A DNA stretch of 59,311 bases, from positions 1 through 59,311 of the forward strand of contig NZ_JACHHJ010000008.1 of the NCBI RefSeq assembly GCF_014207655.1, read 5' to 3'. The notes beneath the pieces are model-generated. The model had not been told where the DNA came from. It ran no database searches and was given only the letters and a program-made list of their open reading frames with translations. A program made the translations under genes and the position numbers. Shown piece by piece: positions 1 to 10,733 of this stretch (positions are counted from its first letter, which is position 1; each line of letters starts with the position of its first letter). This DNA is from Geomicrobium halophilum. Its GTDB lineage: Bacteria > Bacillota > Bacilli > Bacillales > Marinococcaceae.

Positions 1-22
1 GAGCGTAGGACGTCGCCTGGCT
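1..22 (+). rRNA. rrf: 5S ribosomal RNA, 3' end only (partial)
   Basis: The first 22 bases (GTAGGACGTCGCC core) read like the conserved 3' end of Bacillus 5S rRNA and are followed within 10 bases by a strong terminator and then csfB. In B. subtilis an rRNA operon also lies directly upstream of csfB. Only the tail is visible, so the call rests on this short match plus synteny. Confidence 0.7.
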
Positions 23-30
23 TTTCCCTA

Positions 31-68
31 AACCAACGCAGGATACTCATCTTGCGTTGGTTTTTTTT
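31..68 (+). terminator. Rho-independent terminator of the upstream rRNA operon
   Basis: An AACCAACGCA / TGCGTTGGTT stem closes a short loop and runs into eight T residues. It sits immediately after the 5S rRNA end, so it most likely ends that rRNA transcript. Confidence 0.85.
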
Positions 69-147
69 GTGTTGCCATGCACAATTTGGGCGTTTCCCCC
101 GTAAGATATTCTTACACTCATTTTCTGCTTTGATCCAACGATGCTTT

Positions 148-176
148 GTATAAATTCTATGAGATTAGGAAACACT
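148..176 (+). promoter_or_regulatory. Sigma-F-type promoter of csfB
   Basis: GTATA (148-152), a 15-base spacer and GGAAACACT (168-176) fit the forespore sigma-F consensus (GYWTA, about 15 bases, GGNNANANT) at every fixed position. csfB of B. subtilis is known to be sigma-F dependent, which supports the match. The start codon lies 34 bases downstream. Confidence 0.75.
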
Positions 177-209
177 AAAATGAAATGATCCGTGTAGGAG
201 GGGAATAGA

Positions 210-404
210 ATGTATGCAAAGGAATTAGGGGAAAATTGCGGGGTTTGCGAAAAGGAAAGCGAAAAGGGATTCTATTTATTATCGATGTGGATCTGTCTTT
301 CTTGTGAGCGTAAAATAGTAGAATTAGACGCTGATGATTCAGATTATATGTGGTATATTAAAAAGTTACGTGAGAGTAAGATGAACGCCATGCTCCTTCA
401 ATGA
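210..404 (+). CDS. csfB: Anti-sigma-G factor Gin (CsfB)
   Basis: A 64-residue protein recognised as Gin/CsfB, the small zinc-binding inhibitor that holds sigma-G (and in B. subtilis sigma-E) inactive during sporulation. Two Cys pairs, C10-C13 and C30-C33, are the metal-binding signature, and the YxxYIKKLR stretch near residues 48-54 matches the family. The AGGAGGGG ribosome binding site is well placed before ATG 210. A sigma-F promoter precedes it and a terminator overlaps its last codons, so it forms a single-gene unit. In B. subtilis xpaC and yaaN follow csfB; here the decarboxylase gene follows directly. Confidence 0.92.
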   Translation: MYAKELGENCGVCEKESEKGFYLLSMWICLSCERKIVELDADDSDYMWYIKKLRESKMNAMLLQ

Positions 405-423
405 GCATGGCGTTCTTTTTTTT
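383..423 (+). terminator. Terminator overlapping the end of csfB
   Basis: A perfect 13-bp stem (GAACGCCATGCTC with its complement), a 7-base loop and eight T residues. The left arm and loop are made of the last coding triplets and stop codon of csfB, so termination and translation end share the same bases. Confidence 0.9.
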
Positions 424-451
424 CTGTCTGTTATAATAGGAGAAAAAGGAT

Positions 452-1876
452 TTGAATGTAATGATCGGGTATTGCCCTCTTATAGAAAAGTTAGAGGCTC
501 ATAACGAGCAAAATCCTGTTTCCATGCATGTACCAGGTCATAAAAATGGACGTTTGTTGTCTCCCCCTTATTCTACTTATTTTGAGCAAGTGATGCAGTT
601 GGATCAGACTGAATTAAAGGGTCTTGATGATTTGCATGCTCCAATGGGAGCGATTCTTGAAGCGGAACATCTGGCCGCTGAACAGTATGGCTGCGGGCGT
701 ACTTTTTTCCTGGTTGGGGGGTCTACACTTGGTAACCTGACGATGATTCTTGCTTTTTTTGAGCGGGGAGATCGCGTGCTCGTACAACGAGATGTACATC
801 ATTCGGTTATTCATGGGTTAGAGCTTGCCGGGGTAGAAGCGGTGTTTATTTCACCGGATTACGATAAGTACAGCGGTTTAACAATAGGAGTGTCAAAAGC
901 GTCAGTGGCTTATGGTTTTGAAAGTTATCCAGATATTCAAGGGGTACTGCTCTCTTCTCCGAGTTATTATGGAAATGTCGGTGATCTCAAGGGAGCGATT
1001 GATGAAGCAAAGAGTCATGAAGCCTATGTATTCGTAGATGAAGCCCATGGAGCCCACTTACATATCGACGCAGAATTCCCCATTTCGGCTTTGGCTGCGG
1101 GTGCAGATGCGGTGGTGCAATCAGCGCATAAAACATTGCCCGCGCTTACGATGGGGGCTTTTTTACATCTACGTTCTACCGAACATGAAGCCCGATGTCG
1201 TTATTGGCTGCATCGTTTACAGACGAGCAGCCCATCTTACCCGATACTTGCGTCACTTGACGTTGCCCGCGCTTTTAGTGCTTCAATGTGTGGGAAAAAA
1301 ATCGCTTCTCAGTTAGATGCCTTTCAGAAAAGCGTAGATGAAGCCTGCCCTGCAGCCCGTGTGAAAAACGATGATCCTTTGAAATTGATCTTACGTGCAC
1401 CTGCTGGATGGAATGGTTGGGAATGGGAAGATCGTTTAAATAAAGAGCAAATTTATGTTGAGTTAAGTGATCGCAGGCATGTGCTCCTCGTTTTGCCGTT
1501 AGAGAGCCCGGATTTATGGAAGCATACAATATTACCTGTGCTTACCTCGTTATACGAGGGGGAGCATATGGAAACGACGTTTGATGAGATGGTTTTTCCC
1601 CCTTTTCCAAGCGTGGAACGTTATTCCTTTTCCAAAAAACTAGAAAATCAGGATGTTGAAACTGTTTCGGTTAAAAATGCAGAAGGTAGAAGGATTGCTG
1701 AGGAAATCATTCCGTATCCACCAGGAATTCCACTCTGGATGGAAGGGGAAATGATTGATCAGCCTCGGTTACAGTTTCTTTGTAATTGGTTAGCTTCAGG
1801 TGGCCGTATTCAAGCAGCATCACGGATTTATGAAGGGCGCTTGCTCGTTAGAAAAGAGGTCGGTGAAAATGAGTAG
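452..1876 (+). CDS. Orn/Lys/Arg-family PLP-dependent decarboxylase (YaaO-like)
   Basis: 474 residues of the fold-type I Orn/Lys/Arg decarboxylase family, the group that includes B. subtilis YaaO and SpeA, removing CO2 from a basic amino acid to give a polyamine precursor. The SAHKT motif contains the PLP lysine (K227) and DEAHGAH (196-202) the cofactor-binding Asp and His; MHVPGHKNG near 25-33 is typical of the N terminus. Which substrate is used cannot be read from the sequence. The gene occupies the yaaO position upstream of tmk and overlaps tmk by 8 bases, implying coupled translation. TTG 452 fits the upstream AGGAG; ATG 461 with AAAGGA is an alternative start. Confidence 0.85.
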   Translation: MNVMIGYCPLIEKLEAHNEQNPVSMHVPGHKNGRLLSPPYSTYFEQVMQLDQTELKGLDDLHAPMGAILEAEHLAAEQYGCGRTFFLVGGSTLGNLTMILAFFERGDRVLVQRDVHHSVIHGLELAGVEAVFISPDYDKYSGLTIGVSKASVAYGFESYPDIQGVLLSSPSYYGNVGDLKGAIDEAKSHEAYVFVDEAHGAHLHIDAEFPISALAAGADAVVQSAHKTLPALTMGAFLHLRSTEHEARCRYWLHRLQTSSPSYPILASLDVARAFSASMCGKKIASQLDAFQKSVDEACPAARVKNDDPLKLILRAPAGWNGWEWEDRLNKEQIYVELSDRRHVLLVLPLESPDLWKHTILPVLTSLYEGEHMETTFDEMVFPPFPSVERYSFSKKLENQDVETVSVKNAEGRRIAEEIIPYPPGIPLWMEGEMIDQPRLQFLCNWLASGGRIQAASRIYEGRLLVRKEVGENE

Positions 1877-2495
1877 AGGAACGTTTGTCACTTTTGAAGG
1901 CGGTGAAGGCGCTGGAAAATCAACAGTAGTACCTAAAATCGCGAAAGATCTAGAAGAAAAAGGGTATGAAACGCTCGTTTCAAGAGAACCAGGAGGTGTC
2001 GCCAGCGCTGAGCAAATTCGGGCGATTTTACTTGGCGATCAAGAGCAAATTCTTGATGAATACACAGAGGTACTTTTGTTTGCAGCCGCTAGACGTCAGC
2101 ATCTAGTGGAAAAAATTATTCCGGCCCTTGAGGCCGGCAAAGTGGTTCTATGCGATCGTTATCTTGATAGTAGTCTAGCTTATCAGGGATATGCAAGTGG
2201 AGTAGATATGGAACAAGTGAAAATGATAAATATGTTTGCGGTTCAGCATTGGCTCCCTGAGCGTACGATATTTTTAGATCTCCCTGTAGAGATTGGTTTA
2301 TCACGGATTACGAAAAATGCTCGGGAGGAAAATCGATTGGATCAAGCAGGGATTGACTTTCATGAACGGGTGCGTGAGGGGTATCAACTGCTTGCAAAAG
2401 AGGATCCGGAGCGTTATCGTATAGTCCAAGCAAATCAAAGCATGGAACAAGTAGAAAAAGCCGTACTCCAGTATATACAGGAAGTTTTGGGATAG
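1869..2495 (+). CDS. tmk: Thymidylate kinase
   Basis: 208 residues. Phosphorylates dTMP to dTDP, an essential cytoplasmic step of dTTP synthesis. The P-loop GGEGAGKS lies at residues 11-18, followed by the SREPGG motif and the CDRYLDSSLAYQG nucleotide-binding segment. The lid region (KNAREENRLDQ) lies in the C-terminal third. ATG 1869 was chosen because it puts the P-loop at the usual distance from the N terminus; a longer frame opening at 1800 lies inside the decarboxylase gene and lacks family similarity. The gene begins inside the end of the decarboxylase. Confidence 0.95.
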   Translation: MSRGTFVTFEGGEGAGKSTVVPKIAKDLEEKGYETLVSREPGGVASAEQIRAILLGDQEQILDEYTEVLLFAAARRQHLVEKIIPALEAGKVVLCDRYLDSSLAYQGYASGVDMEQVKMINMFAVQHWLPERTIFLDLPVEIGLSRITKNAREENRLDQAGIDFHERVREGYQLLAKEDPERYRIVQANQSMEQVEKAVLQYIQEVLG

Positions 2496-2540
2496 AAAAG
2501 CACTAGTTTTTCCATCCGGCATAAAGTATGATAAGAATAA

Positions 2541-2900
<360 letters not shown>

Positions 2901-2915
2901 TACGGGGGGTCGCTC

Positions 2916-3905
2916 ATGGAATGGGATGCACTACGTGCGGAACAGCCGGTAGTGACGCAGTTACTGCAGCATGCTGTGTGGCGGGAGCGTCTTCCTCATG
3001 CTTATACTTTTGAAGGCGAGGACCGTGGTGAACTCATAGGAGCAGCAACGCTTCTTTGCCGTGCTTTTATGTGCAGCTCTAAAGAGCCCAAGGACAAGCC
3101 TTGTAACCAATGCAGTGAATGTAAACGAGTGCTTTCCGGTAACCATCCGGATGTCACCTTTATTCAACCAGATGGTCTTTCCATCAAAAAAGGACAGGTC
3201 GAATTATTGCAAAAAGAATTTGCATTTAAAGGGATGGAGTCTGTCAAAAAGGCATATATCATAGAAGAAGCGGATAAAATGACCGATAGTGCCGCCAATA
3301 GTTTATTGACTTCCTTGGAGGAACCAGGTGGAGAAACCTTAGCCATTTTAACGACAGGGAATCTCCATTTTTTACTTCCTACTATCGTGTCCCGGTCTCA
3401 AGTACTATCGTTCACTCCATTGTCGGAGTCAAAGCGGCAGGAGCGGTTACAAGAACAGGGGGAGACGCTGGAACTGGCAGCGATTAAAGCTCGAGTTGGG
3501 GACAAGCCAACTGAAATTCCGGCAGAAGAGCGTAAGACCTGGATTGTACAGGGGCGTCAGGTAGTGATACAATTAGCGGAAGAGGTCTTCAAAAGGCCTC
3601 CGCAGGCAAAATTGCTACTCCAGGAAAAATGGCATACACATTTTAAAGATAGAGGGTCTATTGATATAGGTCTTGACCTTTTCCTTTATTGGTATCGGGA
3701 TGTACTATATACAAAATGGGGCAGGGAGGATCTTGCTTATCCTGATCAGTTGGAACGATTGAAAGCCGAAGCATTCAATCGATCGGAATACATGCTGGCT
3801 GCCAATATGAAGGCAGTCATGGAAGCGAAAAAATATCTGGCGGCCAACGTGAATCCGCAACTGTTGATGGAGCGGTTACTGCTTCGCCTCCAGGAGGGAT
3901 CATGA
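2916..3905 (+). CDS. holB: DNA polymerase III delta-prime subunit
   Basis: 329 residues. A clamp-loader subunit working with DnaX and delta (HolA) to load the beta clamp. The zinc module C53, C63, C66, C69 followed by SGNHPDV, then SLEEPGGETLAIL (133-145) and TIVSRSQ, mark an AAA-type delta-prime protein. The P-loop position (about 32-44, FEGEDRGELIGAA) lacks the GKT core, consistent with a non-hydrolysing subunit. GGGGGG precedes ATG 2916. The stop overlaps the ricT start as ATGA, so the two are translationally coupled. Confidence 0.93.
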   Translation: MEWDALRAEQPVVTQLLQHAVWRERLPHAYTFEGEDRGELIGAATLLCRAFMCSSKEPKDKPCNQCSECKRVLSGNHPDVTFIQPDGLSIKKGQVELLQKEFAFKGMESVKKAYIIEEADKMTDSAANSLLTSLEEPGGETLAILTTGNLHFLLPTIVSRSQVLSFTPLSESKRQERLQEQGETLELAAIKARVGDKPTEIPAEERKTWIVQGRQVVIQLAEEVFKRPPQAKLLLQEKWHTHFKDRGSIDIGLDLFLYWYRDVLYTKWGREDLAYPDQLERLKAEAFNRSEYMLAANMKAVMEAKKYLAANVNPQLLMERLLLRLQEGS

Positions 3906-4723
3906 TATTGCACGAAGTGATAGGCGTTCGCTTTAAAAAGGCTGGGAAGATTTATTATTTTTCCCCCGCTGGGCATGATGTGCAGGTCGGTCAATCTGTA
4001 ATCGTTGAAACGGCGCGCGGCATTGAAAACGCTTATGTCGTAAAAGAAGAGAGAACGGTAGGCAGTGACGATGTTGTTTTACCGCTTAAGAAGGTTATAC
4101 GGCTCGCAACGGCGGATGATCATAAACAGGTAGAAGAAAATATAGAACTTGCACGGCAAGCGAAGGACGTTTGTAAGGAAAAAATTATTGAACATGATTT
4201 AGACATGAAATTAGTAAATGTTGAATATACATTCGACCGCAACAAAGCGTTATTTTATTTCACCGCGGAGGGGCGGGTCGATTTCCGAGCCCTTGTTAAA
4301 GAATTGGCTTCAATTTTTCGGACGCGGATTGAACTCAGACAAATCGGGGTTCGGGATGAAGCAAAAATGCTGGGGGGGATCGGTCCTTGCGGTCTCATCC
4401 TTTGTTGTTCAACGTTTCTCGGTGATTTTGAACCTGTTTCCATTAAAATGGCAAAAGATCAGAATTTATCGCTCAATCCGGCGAAAATTTCTGGACTATG
4501 TGGTCGTTTAATGTGTTGCCTAAAATATGAAAATGATGAGTACGAACAGGCGAAGAAAGAGCTTCCTGACATTGGTGAACAGATTTATACAGAGGAAGGC
4601 AAAGGAAAAGTGGCTGGATTAAATATGCTGGAACGTCTCATACAGGTAGAAATGGAAGATCCGGCACGAACATTGGAATTTTCTTTAGAAGAGCTGATTG
4701 AGCAAGGATCATTAACCGGCTAA
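3902..4723 (+). CDS. ricT: PSP1-domain protein RicT (YaaT)
   Basis: 273 residues of the YaaT/RicT family. In B. subtilis RicT forms a complex with RicA and RicF that carries iron-sulfur clusters, stimulates RNase Y-dependent mRNA maturation and affects sporulation and competence. The cysteine-rich [10 protein letters not shown] (about 160-169) and [14 protein letters not shown] (about 197-210) stretches are the probable cluster ligands. It overlaps holB by 4 bases and is followed by yabA, the same order as in B. subtilis. Confidence 0.93.
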   Translation: MILHEVIGVRFKKAGKIYYFSPAGHDVQVGQSVIVETARGIENAYVVKEERTVGSDDVVLPLKKVIRLATADDHKQVEENIELARQAKDVCKEKIIEHDLDMKLVNVEYTFDRNKALFYFTAEGRVDFRALVKELASIFRTRIELRQIGVRDEAKMLGGIGPCGLILCCSTFLGDFEPVSIKMAKDQNLSLNPAKISGLCGRLMCCLKYENDEYEQAKKELPDIGEQIYTEEGKGKVAGLNMLERLIQVEMEDPARTLEFSLEELIEQGSLTG

Positions 4724-4751
4724 GTGTGCCACGAGAAGGTGGGAAAGCAAC

Positions 4752-5111
4752 GTGGCGAAAAAAGAAATGTTTTCACAAGTCATTCATATGGAGAAAAAGC
4801 TGCTCACCTTTCATGAAGAGCTTCGAGAGTTAAAAGAGCAGTTGGCAACGCTTATTGAAGAGAATCAAGGCCTGGTCACCGAAAACCGTTTGTTACGCGA
4901 GCGGTTGGAGAGTGAAGGTATAACTGCCACTTCGGCAGACGAAGAGCCTTCAGAGAAAGATTCTAGTGCTGTGACTGCCCTACCGGGTGAAGGCTATGAT
5001 AACCTTGCTCGCTTGTATCATGAAGGCTTTCACATATGCAATTTGCATTATGGCAGTTTACGAGCGGATGGTGATTGCCTCTTTTGTCTCTCGTTTTTCC
5101 AATCGAAATAG
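4752..5111 (+). CDS. yabA: Replication initiation control protein YabA
   Basis: 119 residues. YabA binds DnaA and the beta clamp DnaN and limits re-initiation. The N-terminal half (about 5-55) is a leucine-rich coiled coil for tetramerisation, the middle is an acidic linker, and the C terminus carries the zinc-binding set H94, C96, C109, C112. The start is GTG 4752 after AAGGTGGG. A terminator follows, so it probably ends the transcript that starts upstream. Confidence 0.93.
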   Translation: MAKKEMFSQVIHMEKKLLTFHEELRELKEQLATLIEENQGLVTENRLLRERLESEGITATSADEEPSEKDSSAVTALPGEGYDNLARLYHEGFHICNLHYGSLRADGDCLFCLSFFQSK

Positions 5112-5117
5112 TAAAGA

Positions 5118-5153
5118 TGAGCCCGTGCACTTTTGTGATACGGGTCTTTTTAT
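5118..5153 (+). terminator. Terminator after yabA
   Basis: A GCCCGT-GCAC / GTG-ACGGGT stem with one bulge and a TTTT loop, followed by TTTTTATT. It lies between yabA and the methyltransferase fusion gene. Confidence 0.65.
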
Positions 5154-5169
5154 TCTTTGAGGTGAACAT

Positions 5170-6237
5170 ATGGAGTTAGGGTCGAAAGAACGGGTTGATT
5201 ATATTTATAAAAATCAATTGCGGATTATTCAAGGCGAGGAAACGTTTCCTTTTTCGAAGGATGCGGTATTGCTAGGGCAATTTGTTTCGGCGAAAAAAAC
5301 GAAGGGGAAAATGATTGATTTATGCGCAGGGAGCGGTGCGATCTCCCTGGTCCTTTCCACGCGGAGCCAAGTACCGATTACAGGGGTAGAGTTGCAGCCT
5401 GAATTATGTGATATGGCCAGACGGAGCGCGAAACTCAATGGCCGGCAGGAACAGCTTACGTTCATATGCGAAGATATTCGAAGGGTTTGGGAAAGGCTAG
5501 GGGTAGAGACTTATGATGTGATTACGTGTAATCCCCCTTATTTCCAAGGGATGGGTAAAAAAAACACGAAATCATCTATAAAGGCAGCCCGCCATGAAAT
5601 GGATGTCACCATAGAAGATGTGGTCCAAACGTCGTCGCAGTTGCTCAAATACAAAGGGAAAGCTGCTTTTGTTTATCGGCCGGAACGTTTACAGGAACTG
5701 TTTCGTGCTTGTGAACAGGTTCAATTGACGCCGAAACGCATCCAGTTCGTGCATCCAAAGGAAAATAGGGATTCGAACATTGTACTGGTGGAAACAATGA
5801 AGGGGGGGAATCAAGGACTTAAAACCTTGCCACCGGTCATCGTGTACGGGAGTCATGGATATACAGATCAGTTCCAACGGGCGTATGAAGGAGATCATGA
5901 AAAAGGCCCACAGCTGGCCACGAAGGTTGCTACAGAAGTCGCCGAACACTATGTCTATATGCTTGAATGCGGCGATGGATCGTATTACACAGGCTATACG
6001 ACGGAACCTTACGCACGCTTACATAAACATAAAGAAGGCATTGCGGCAAAGTATACACGAGGACGCGGACCTTTCTCGCTTATTCATTTACAAGCGTTTC
6101 CGAGTAAAACAGAGGCCTTGCGAGAAGAATGGCGGATTAAGCAGTTAACTAAGGCTGAAAAGAAACAGTTAATTCAAGAAAGGAGAGGGAGCTTTGGAAA
6201 ACGGTATACTCTATCTCGTTCCGACGCCGATCGGTAA
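5170..6237 (+). CDS. Fusion: tRNA1(Val)-A37 N6-methyltransferase-like (YabB) + GIY-YIG nuclease-like domain (YazA)
   Basis: 355 residues joining two proteins that are separate neighbours in B. subtilis. Residues 1-250 are a Rossmann SAM-dependent N6-methyltransferase: DLCAGSGAISL (50-60) binds SAM and NPPYF (121-125) is the catalytic motif of adenine N6-methylases; the YabB/TrmN6 group methylates tRNA1(Val) A37. Residues 260-345 are a UPF0213 GIY-YIG domain: YVYML (261-265), GYT (275-277), KYTRGRGP. The first domain has no stop and the open frame is continuous. The 3' end overlaps rsmI by 44 bases. Whether the single chain is real or hides a lost frameshift cannot be excluded, but both domains are intact. 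Confidence 0.85.
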   Translation: MELGSKERVDYIYKNQLRIIQGEETFPFSKDAVLLGQFVSAKKTKGKMIDLCAGSGAISLVLSTRSQVPITGVELQPELCDMARRSAKLNGRQEQLTFICEDIRRVWERLGVETYDVITCNPPYFQGMGKKNTKSSIKAARHEMDVTIEDVVQTSSQLLKYKGKAAFVYRPERLQELFRACEQVQLTPKRIQFVHPKENRDSNIVLVETMKGGNQGLKTLPPVIVYGSHGYTDQFQRAYEGDHEKGPQLATKVATEVAEHYVYMLECGDGSYYTGYTTEPYARLHKHKEGIAAKYTRGRGPFSLIHLQAFPSKTEALREEWRIKQLTKAEKKQLIQERRGSFGKRYTLSRSDADR

Positions 6238-7048
6238 CCTTGAAGATATCACACATCGAGCGGTTCGTATCCTTAAGGAAGTGGAACTCATTCTTGCTGA
6301 GGATACGCGGCAAACGCGGAAATTGCTCTCCCATTTTGACATTCGTACACCAACGCTAAGCATGCATGAGCATAATGAGAACAAAAGAATCGAGGAATTA
6401 TTGGAAAAACTACAGAGTGGGCAAAACCATGCACTCGTAAGCGATGCCGGAACACCGCTTGTGTCCGACCCCGGGGAACGGCTCGTGTCAGCATGCATTC
6501 GTGAACAAGTGACAGTGACTCCGTTGCCTGGGGCCAACGCAGCGGTTACGTCTTTGATTGCATCGGGGTTTGGGGGCGGTCCTTTCTATTTTCACGGCTT
6601 TCTCCCCCGTAAGAAAAAAGAGGTGACCGAAACATTGAAACGATTGGGTGACATTCAGGTCCCCCTTATTTTTTACGAATCGCCTTATCGACTTACGGCG
6701 ACGTTGGAACAGCTTCGGGATAGCTGGGAAAATCGAGAAGCGGTTGTTGCCCGTGAGCTGACGAAGCACTATGAACAATTTTATCGCGGTACGTTGGAAG
6801 AATTGGCGAGTATCGGTCGCGAGAACGGTTGGAAAGGTGAATGTTGTCTTATTGTCGGCGGGGCGTCAGATGAAGAAGCAGATGCCTACCGTAAAGTACA
6901 TTGGTGGGAGGGGCTTACGGTCATCGGACATGTGGAAGCTTATGAAGCGAGCGGATGGGGGCGGAAGGCTTCCCTTAAGCAATGCGCTGTCGATCGGAAG
7001 ATGAGTAAGAATAAAGTGTATGCTATCTATCATGGGTTAGATCAATAA
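6194..7048 (+). CDS. rsmI: 16S rRNA (cytidine-1402-2'-O)-methyltransferase RsmI
   Basis: 284 residues of the tetrapyrrole-methylase fold. RsmI 2'-O-methylates C1402 in the decoding centre of 16S rRNA. YLVPTPIGNLEDIT at the N terminus, AEDTRQTRKLL and VSDAGTPLVSDPG are family signatures. TTG 6194 is chosen from AGGAGAGGGA six bases upstream. The first 44 bases overlap the preceding fusion gene in another frame, suggesting coupling. A terminator follows. Confidence 0.94.
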   Translation: MENGILYLVPTPIGNLEDITHRAVRILKEVELILAEDTRQTRKLLSHFDIRTPTLSMHEHNENKRIEELLEKLQSGQNHALVSDAGTPLVSDPGERLVSACIREQVTVTPLPGANAAVTSLIASGFGGGPFYFHGFLPRKKKEVTETLKRLGDIQVPLIFYESPYRLTATLEQLRDSWENREAVVARELTKHYEQFYRGTLEELASIGRENGWKGECCLIVGGASDEEADAYRKVHWWEGLTVIGHVEAYEASGWGRKASLKQCAVDRKMSKNKVYAIYHGLDQ

Positions 7049-7049
7049 A

Positions 7050-7082
7050 GGCGGATGGGGTTTGAAGATCCGCCTTCTTTCT
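7050..7082 (+). terminator. Terminator after rsmI
   Basis: GGCGGAT / ATCCGCC stem with an 11-base loop and a T-rich tail, just before the convergent abrB gene. Confidence 0.75.
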
Positions 7083-7097
7083 CGTGCGAGGGATTTT

Positions 7098-7391
7098 TTA
7101 TGTGGATGATTTCGAATTTTCTACATAATTTTGCAGAGTACCGATGATTTCTTCAGCGCCTTCAGGGCTTAAAACGATTTTGCCATCTGCTAGTGATAAG
7201 TTGTGATCTGACACATCACCTGTAATTTGGCATGCTTTATTTGGTTTGTATTTTTTCAAAATAATCTGGTCATGGTCAACGTAGATTTCCAGGGCATCTT
7301 TTTCCGCAATATCGAGCGTACGCCTCAATTCGATCGGAAGGACGACACGACCAAGCTCGTCTACCTTTCTTACAATACCGGTGGATTTCAT
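7098..7391 (-). CDS. abrB: Transition-state regulator AbrB
   Basis: 97 residues. AbrB is a DNA-binding global repressor of post-exponential genes, active as a tetramer. The N-terminal swapped-hairpin domain MKSTGIVRKVDELGRVV (1-17) plus PIELRRTL is nearly invariant; the C-terminal half is for multimerisation. ATG 7391 is preceded by GGAGG 11 bases upstream; the frame extends to 7415 but the extra residues are not family-like. It is the only minus-strand gene in this part, as in B. subtilis. A promoter and an inverted repeat lie upstream. Confidence 0.96.
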   Translation of the reverse strand: MKSTGIVRKVDELGRVVLPIELRRTLDIAEKDALEIYVDHDQIILKKYKPNKACQITGDVSDHNLSLADGKIVLSPEGAEEIIGTLQNYVENSKSST

Positions 7392-7426
7392 AAATATCCA
7401 CGCCTCCTTGTGCATGCAAGTATTAT

Positions 7427-7446
7427 TGTGTCAATTTTTTGACACA
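7427..7446 (-). promoter_or_regulatory. Inverted repeat in the abrB leader; possible Spo0A or autoregulatory site
   Basis: TGTGTCAA and TTGACACA form a perfect 8-bp inverted repeat with a TTTT spacer, 17-36 bases downstream of the abrB -10. On the minus strand it contains TGTCAAA, which fits the Spo0A core TGTCRAA. In B. subtilis Spo0A boxes lie downstream of the abrB start and switch it off; the same role is inferred here. Confidence 0.5.
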
Positions 7447-7462
7447 TTATCTCTATAATGTC

Positions 7463-7491
7463 ATAATAGCAAAATTGTAAAATCAAGTCAA
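7463..7491 (-). promoter_or_regulatory. abrB promoter (sigma-A type)
   Basis: Read on the minus strand: TTGACT (7491-7486), 17-base spacer, TATTAT (7468-7463). It lies about 70 bases upstream of the abrB start. Confidence 0.65.
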
Positions 7492-7569
7492 TAAAAAGCA
7501 TATTTGCCCATTTATGTAGAGTTTTAGATTTATAATTGTTTAACCTCTTTTTGTGGGTTCTTCGCTTTC

Positions 7570-7598
7570 TTGACATCTCCATACATTGGCGCTATAGT
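7570..7598 (+). promoter_or_regulatory. Promoter of the metS T-box leader
   Basis: TTGACA (7570-7575), 17-base spacer, TATAGT (7593-7598), immediately upstream of the T-box leader. Confidence 0.75.
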
Positions 7599-7604
7599 TT
7601 TTAT

Positions 7605-7876
7605 TAGGAATATATGTATACCCTTTGAACGGATGAGTAAATGCTCACGTGTCTACAGAGAGCTGGGTTTGCTGAAAGCCGGCGACAAACGAAGTGTTGA
7701 ATATGGTCCGGGAGGATTTTGTTCTCGAGCTTCGAGTAAGAGAATAACGTTGATCCGCGTTACGGATGGCCATCAGCTGCGGAGTTGATGCTTTGAGCTC
7801 TTGATACGTCAGGAGAAAAAAGGGTGGTACCGCGTGAGTATACTCTCGCCCCTAAATGAAGGGGCGGGAGTTTTAT
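7605..7876 (+). promoter_or_regulatory. T-box leader controlling metS
   Basis: A roughly 270-base leader ending in the invariant T-box sequence AGGGTGGTACCGCG (7821-7834), followed by a terminator with a 10-bp stem (7843-7852 with 7861-7870, one G-U pair) and TTTTATT. Upstream, AGAGAGCTGGGT and GCTGAAAGC fit Stem I elements. An ATG at 7703-7705 in the TTGAATATGG stretch is the likely methionine specifier, inferred from the downstream gene. Uncharged tRNA-Met would be expected to favour the antiterminator and raise metS expression. Confidence 0.88.
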
Positions 7877-7933
7877 TGTGGACTGGATTAAAAGCGCTCA
7901 TTTACGTTCATGATGAGACGAAGAAGATCTTAA

Positions 7934-9934
<2,001 letters not shown>

Positions 9935-9948
9935 GAAAGGACGTTAGT

Positions 9949-10722
9949 ATGGCAAAACTATTTGATACGCACGTCCATTTGAACGTGGAGCAATTTGAAG
10001 AAGACAAAGAAGCGGTTATCGAACGTGCAAAAGAAGCCGGTGTAACATTGATGAATGTTGTCGGCTTTGATCACGATACGATTAAAGGAGCCATCGACCT
10101 CGCAGAAACTTATGATTTTATCTACGCTACGGTGGGATGGCATCCGGTTGATGCCGTTGATATGAAAATGGAAGATTTGGATTGGATTGAATCGTTGGCT
10201 GATCATCCAAAAGTGGTTGCGATCGGAGAAAGCGGTCTTGATTATCATTGGGATAAATCTCCCGCTGATGTTCAAAAAGATGTGTTTACAAAGCAAATCG
10301 AGTTAGCGAAAAAAGTGAACCTGCCGATCGTTATTCATGGACGTGAGGCACAGGAAGATATAGCCGAAATCATGGAGAAAGAGGGTCTTGGAGCAGCAGG
10401 CGGGATTATGCATTGCTATAGTGGAGATGTCGAAACTGCGAAACGCTGTTTAGACCTGGGCTTTCATATCTCATTCGGAGGACCGGTTACCTTCAAAAAT
10501 GCACAGATGCCGAAGGACGTTGCTAAAATCGTCCCTTTGGATCGGCTGTTGGTCGAAACAGACTCCCCTTTTCTAGCCCCTCACCCATACCGGGGGAAAC
10601 GAAACGAGCCGGCATACGTATCGAAGGTGGCCGAAAAAATTGCAGAATTGCATGAGATACCGCTGGAACAATTGGCAGAAACGACGACAAGAAATGCGAA
10701 AACATTGTTTCAGATCCAGTGA
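9949..10722 (+). CDS. TatD-family metal-dependent DNase (YabD)
   Basis: 257 residues of the TatD family of metallo-dependent hydrolases, which act as 3'-5' exonucleases or AP endonucleases in characterised members. Metal ligands are visible: DTHVHLN near the N terminus, GESGLDYH (about 89-96), HGREA, HCYSG and ETDSPFLAPHP. Length is typical. It lies directly after metS. In B. subtilis yabE intervenes before rnmV; it is absent here. Confidence 0.92.
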   Translation: MAKLFDTHVHLNVEQFEEDKEAVIERAKEAGVTLMNVVGFDHDTIKGAIDLAETYDFIYATVGWHPVDAVDMKMEDLDWIESLADHPKVVAIGESGLDYHWDKSPADVQKDVFTKQIELAKKVNLPIVIHGREAQEDIAEIMEKEGLGAAGGIMHCYSGDVETAKRCLDLGFHISFGGPVTFKNAQMPKDVAKIVPLDRLLVETDSPFLAPHPYRGKRNEPAYVSKVAEKIAELHEIPLEQLAETTTRNAKTLFQIQ

Positions 10723-10733
10723 GGGAGATCATC

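Noticed and set aside
7400-7500. Possible CRISPR-like or tandem repeat structure in the AT-rich abrB upstream region
   Set aside because: Only one inverted repeat and a promoter are present; no repeated unit with spacers. No CRISPR array is seen anywhere in the window.
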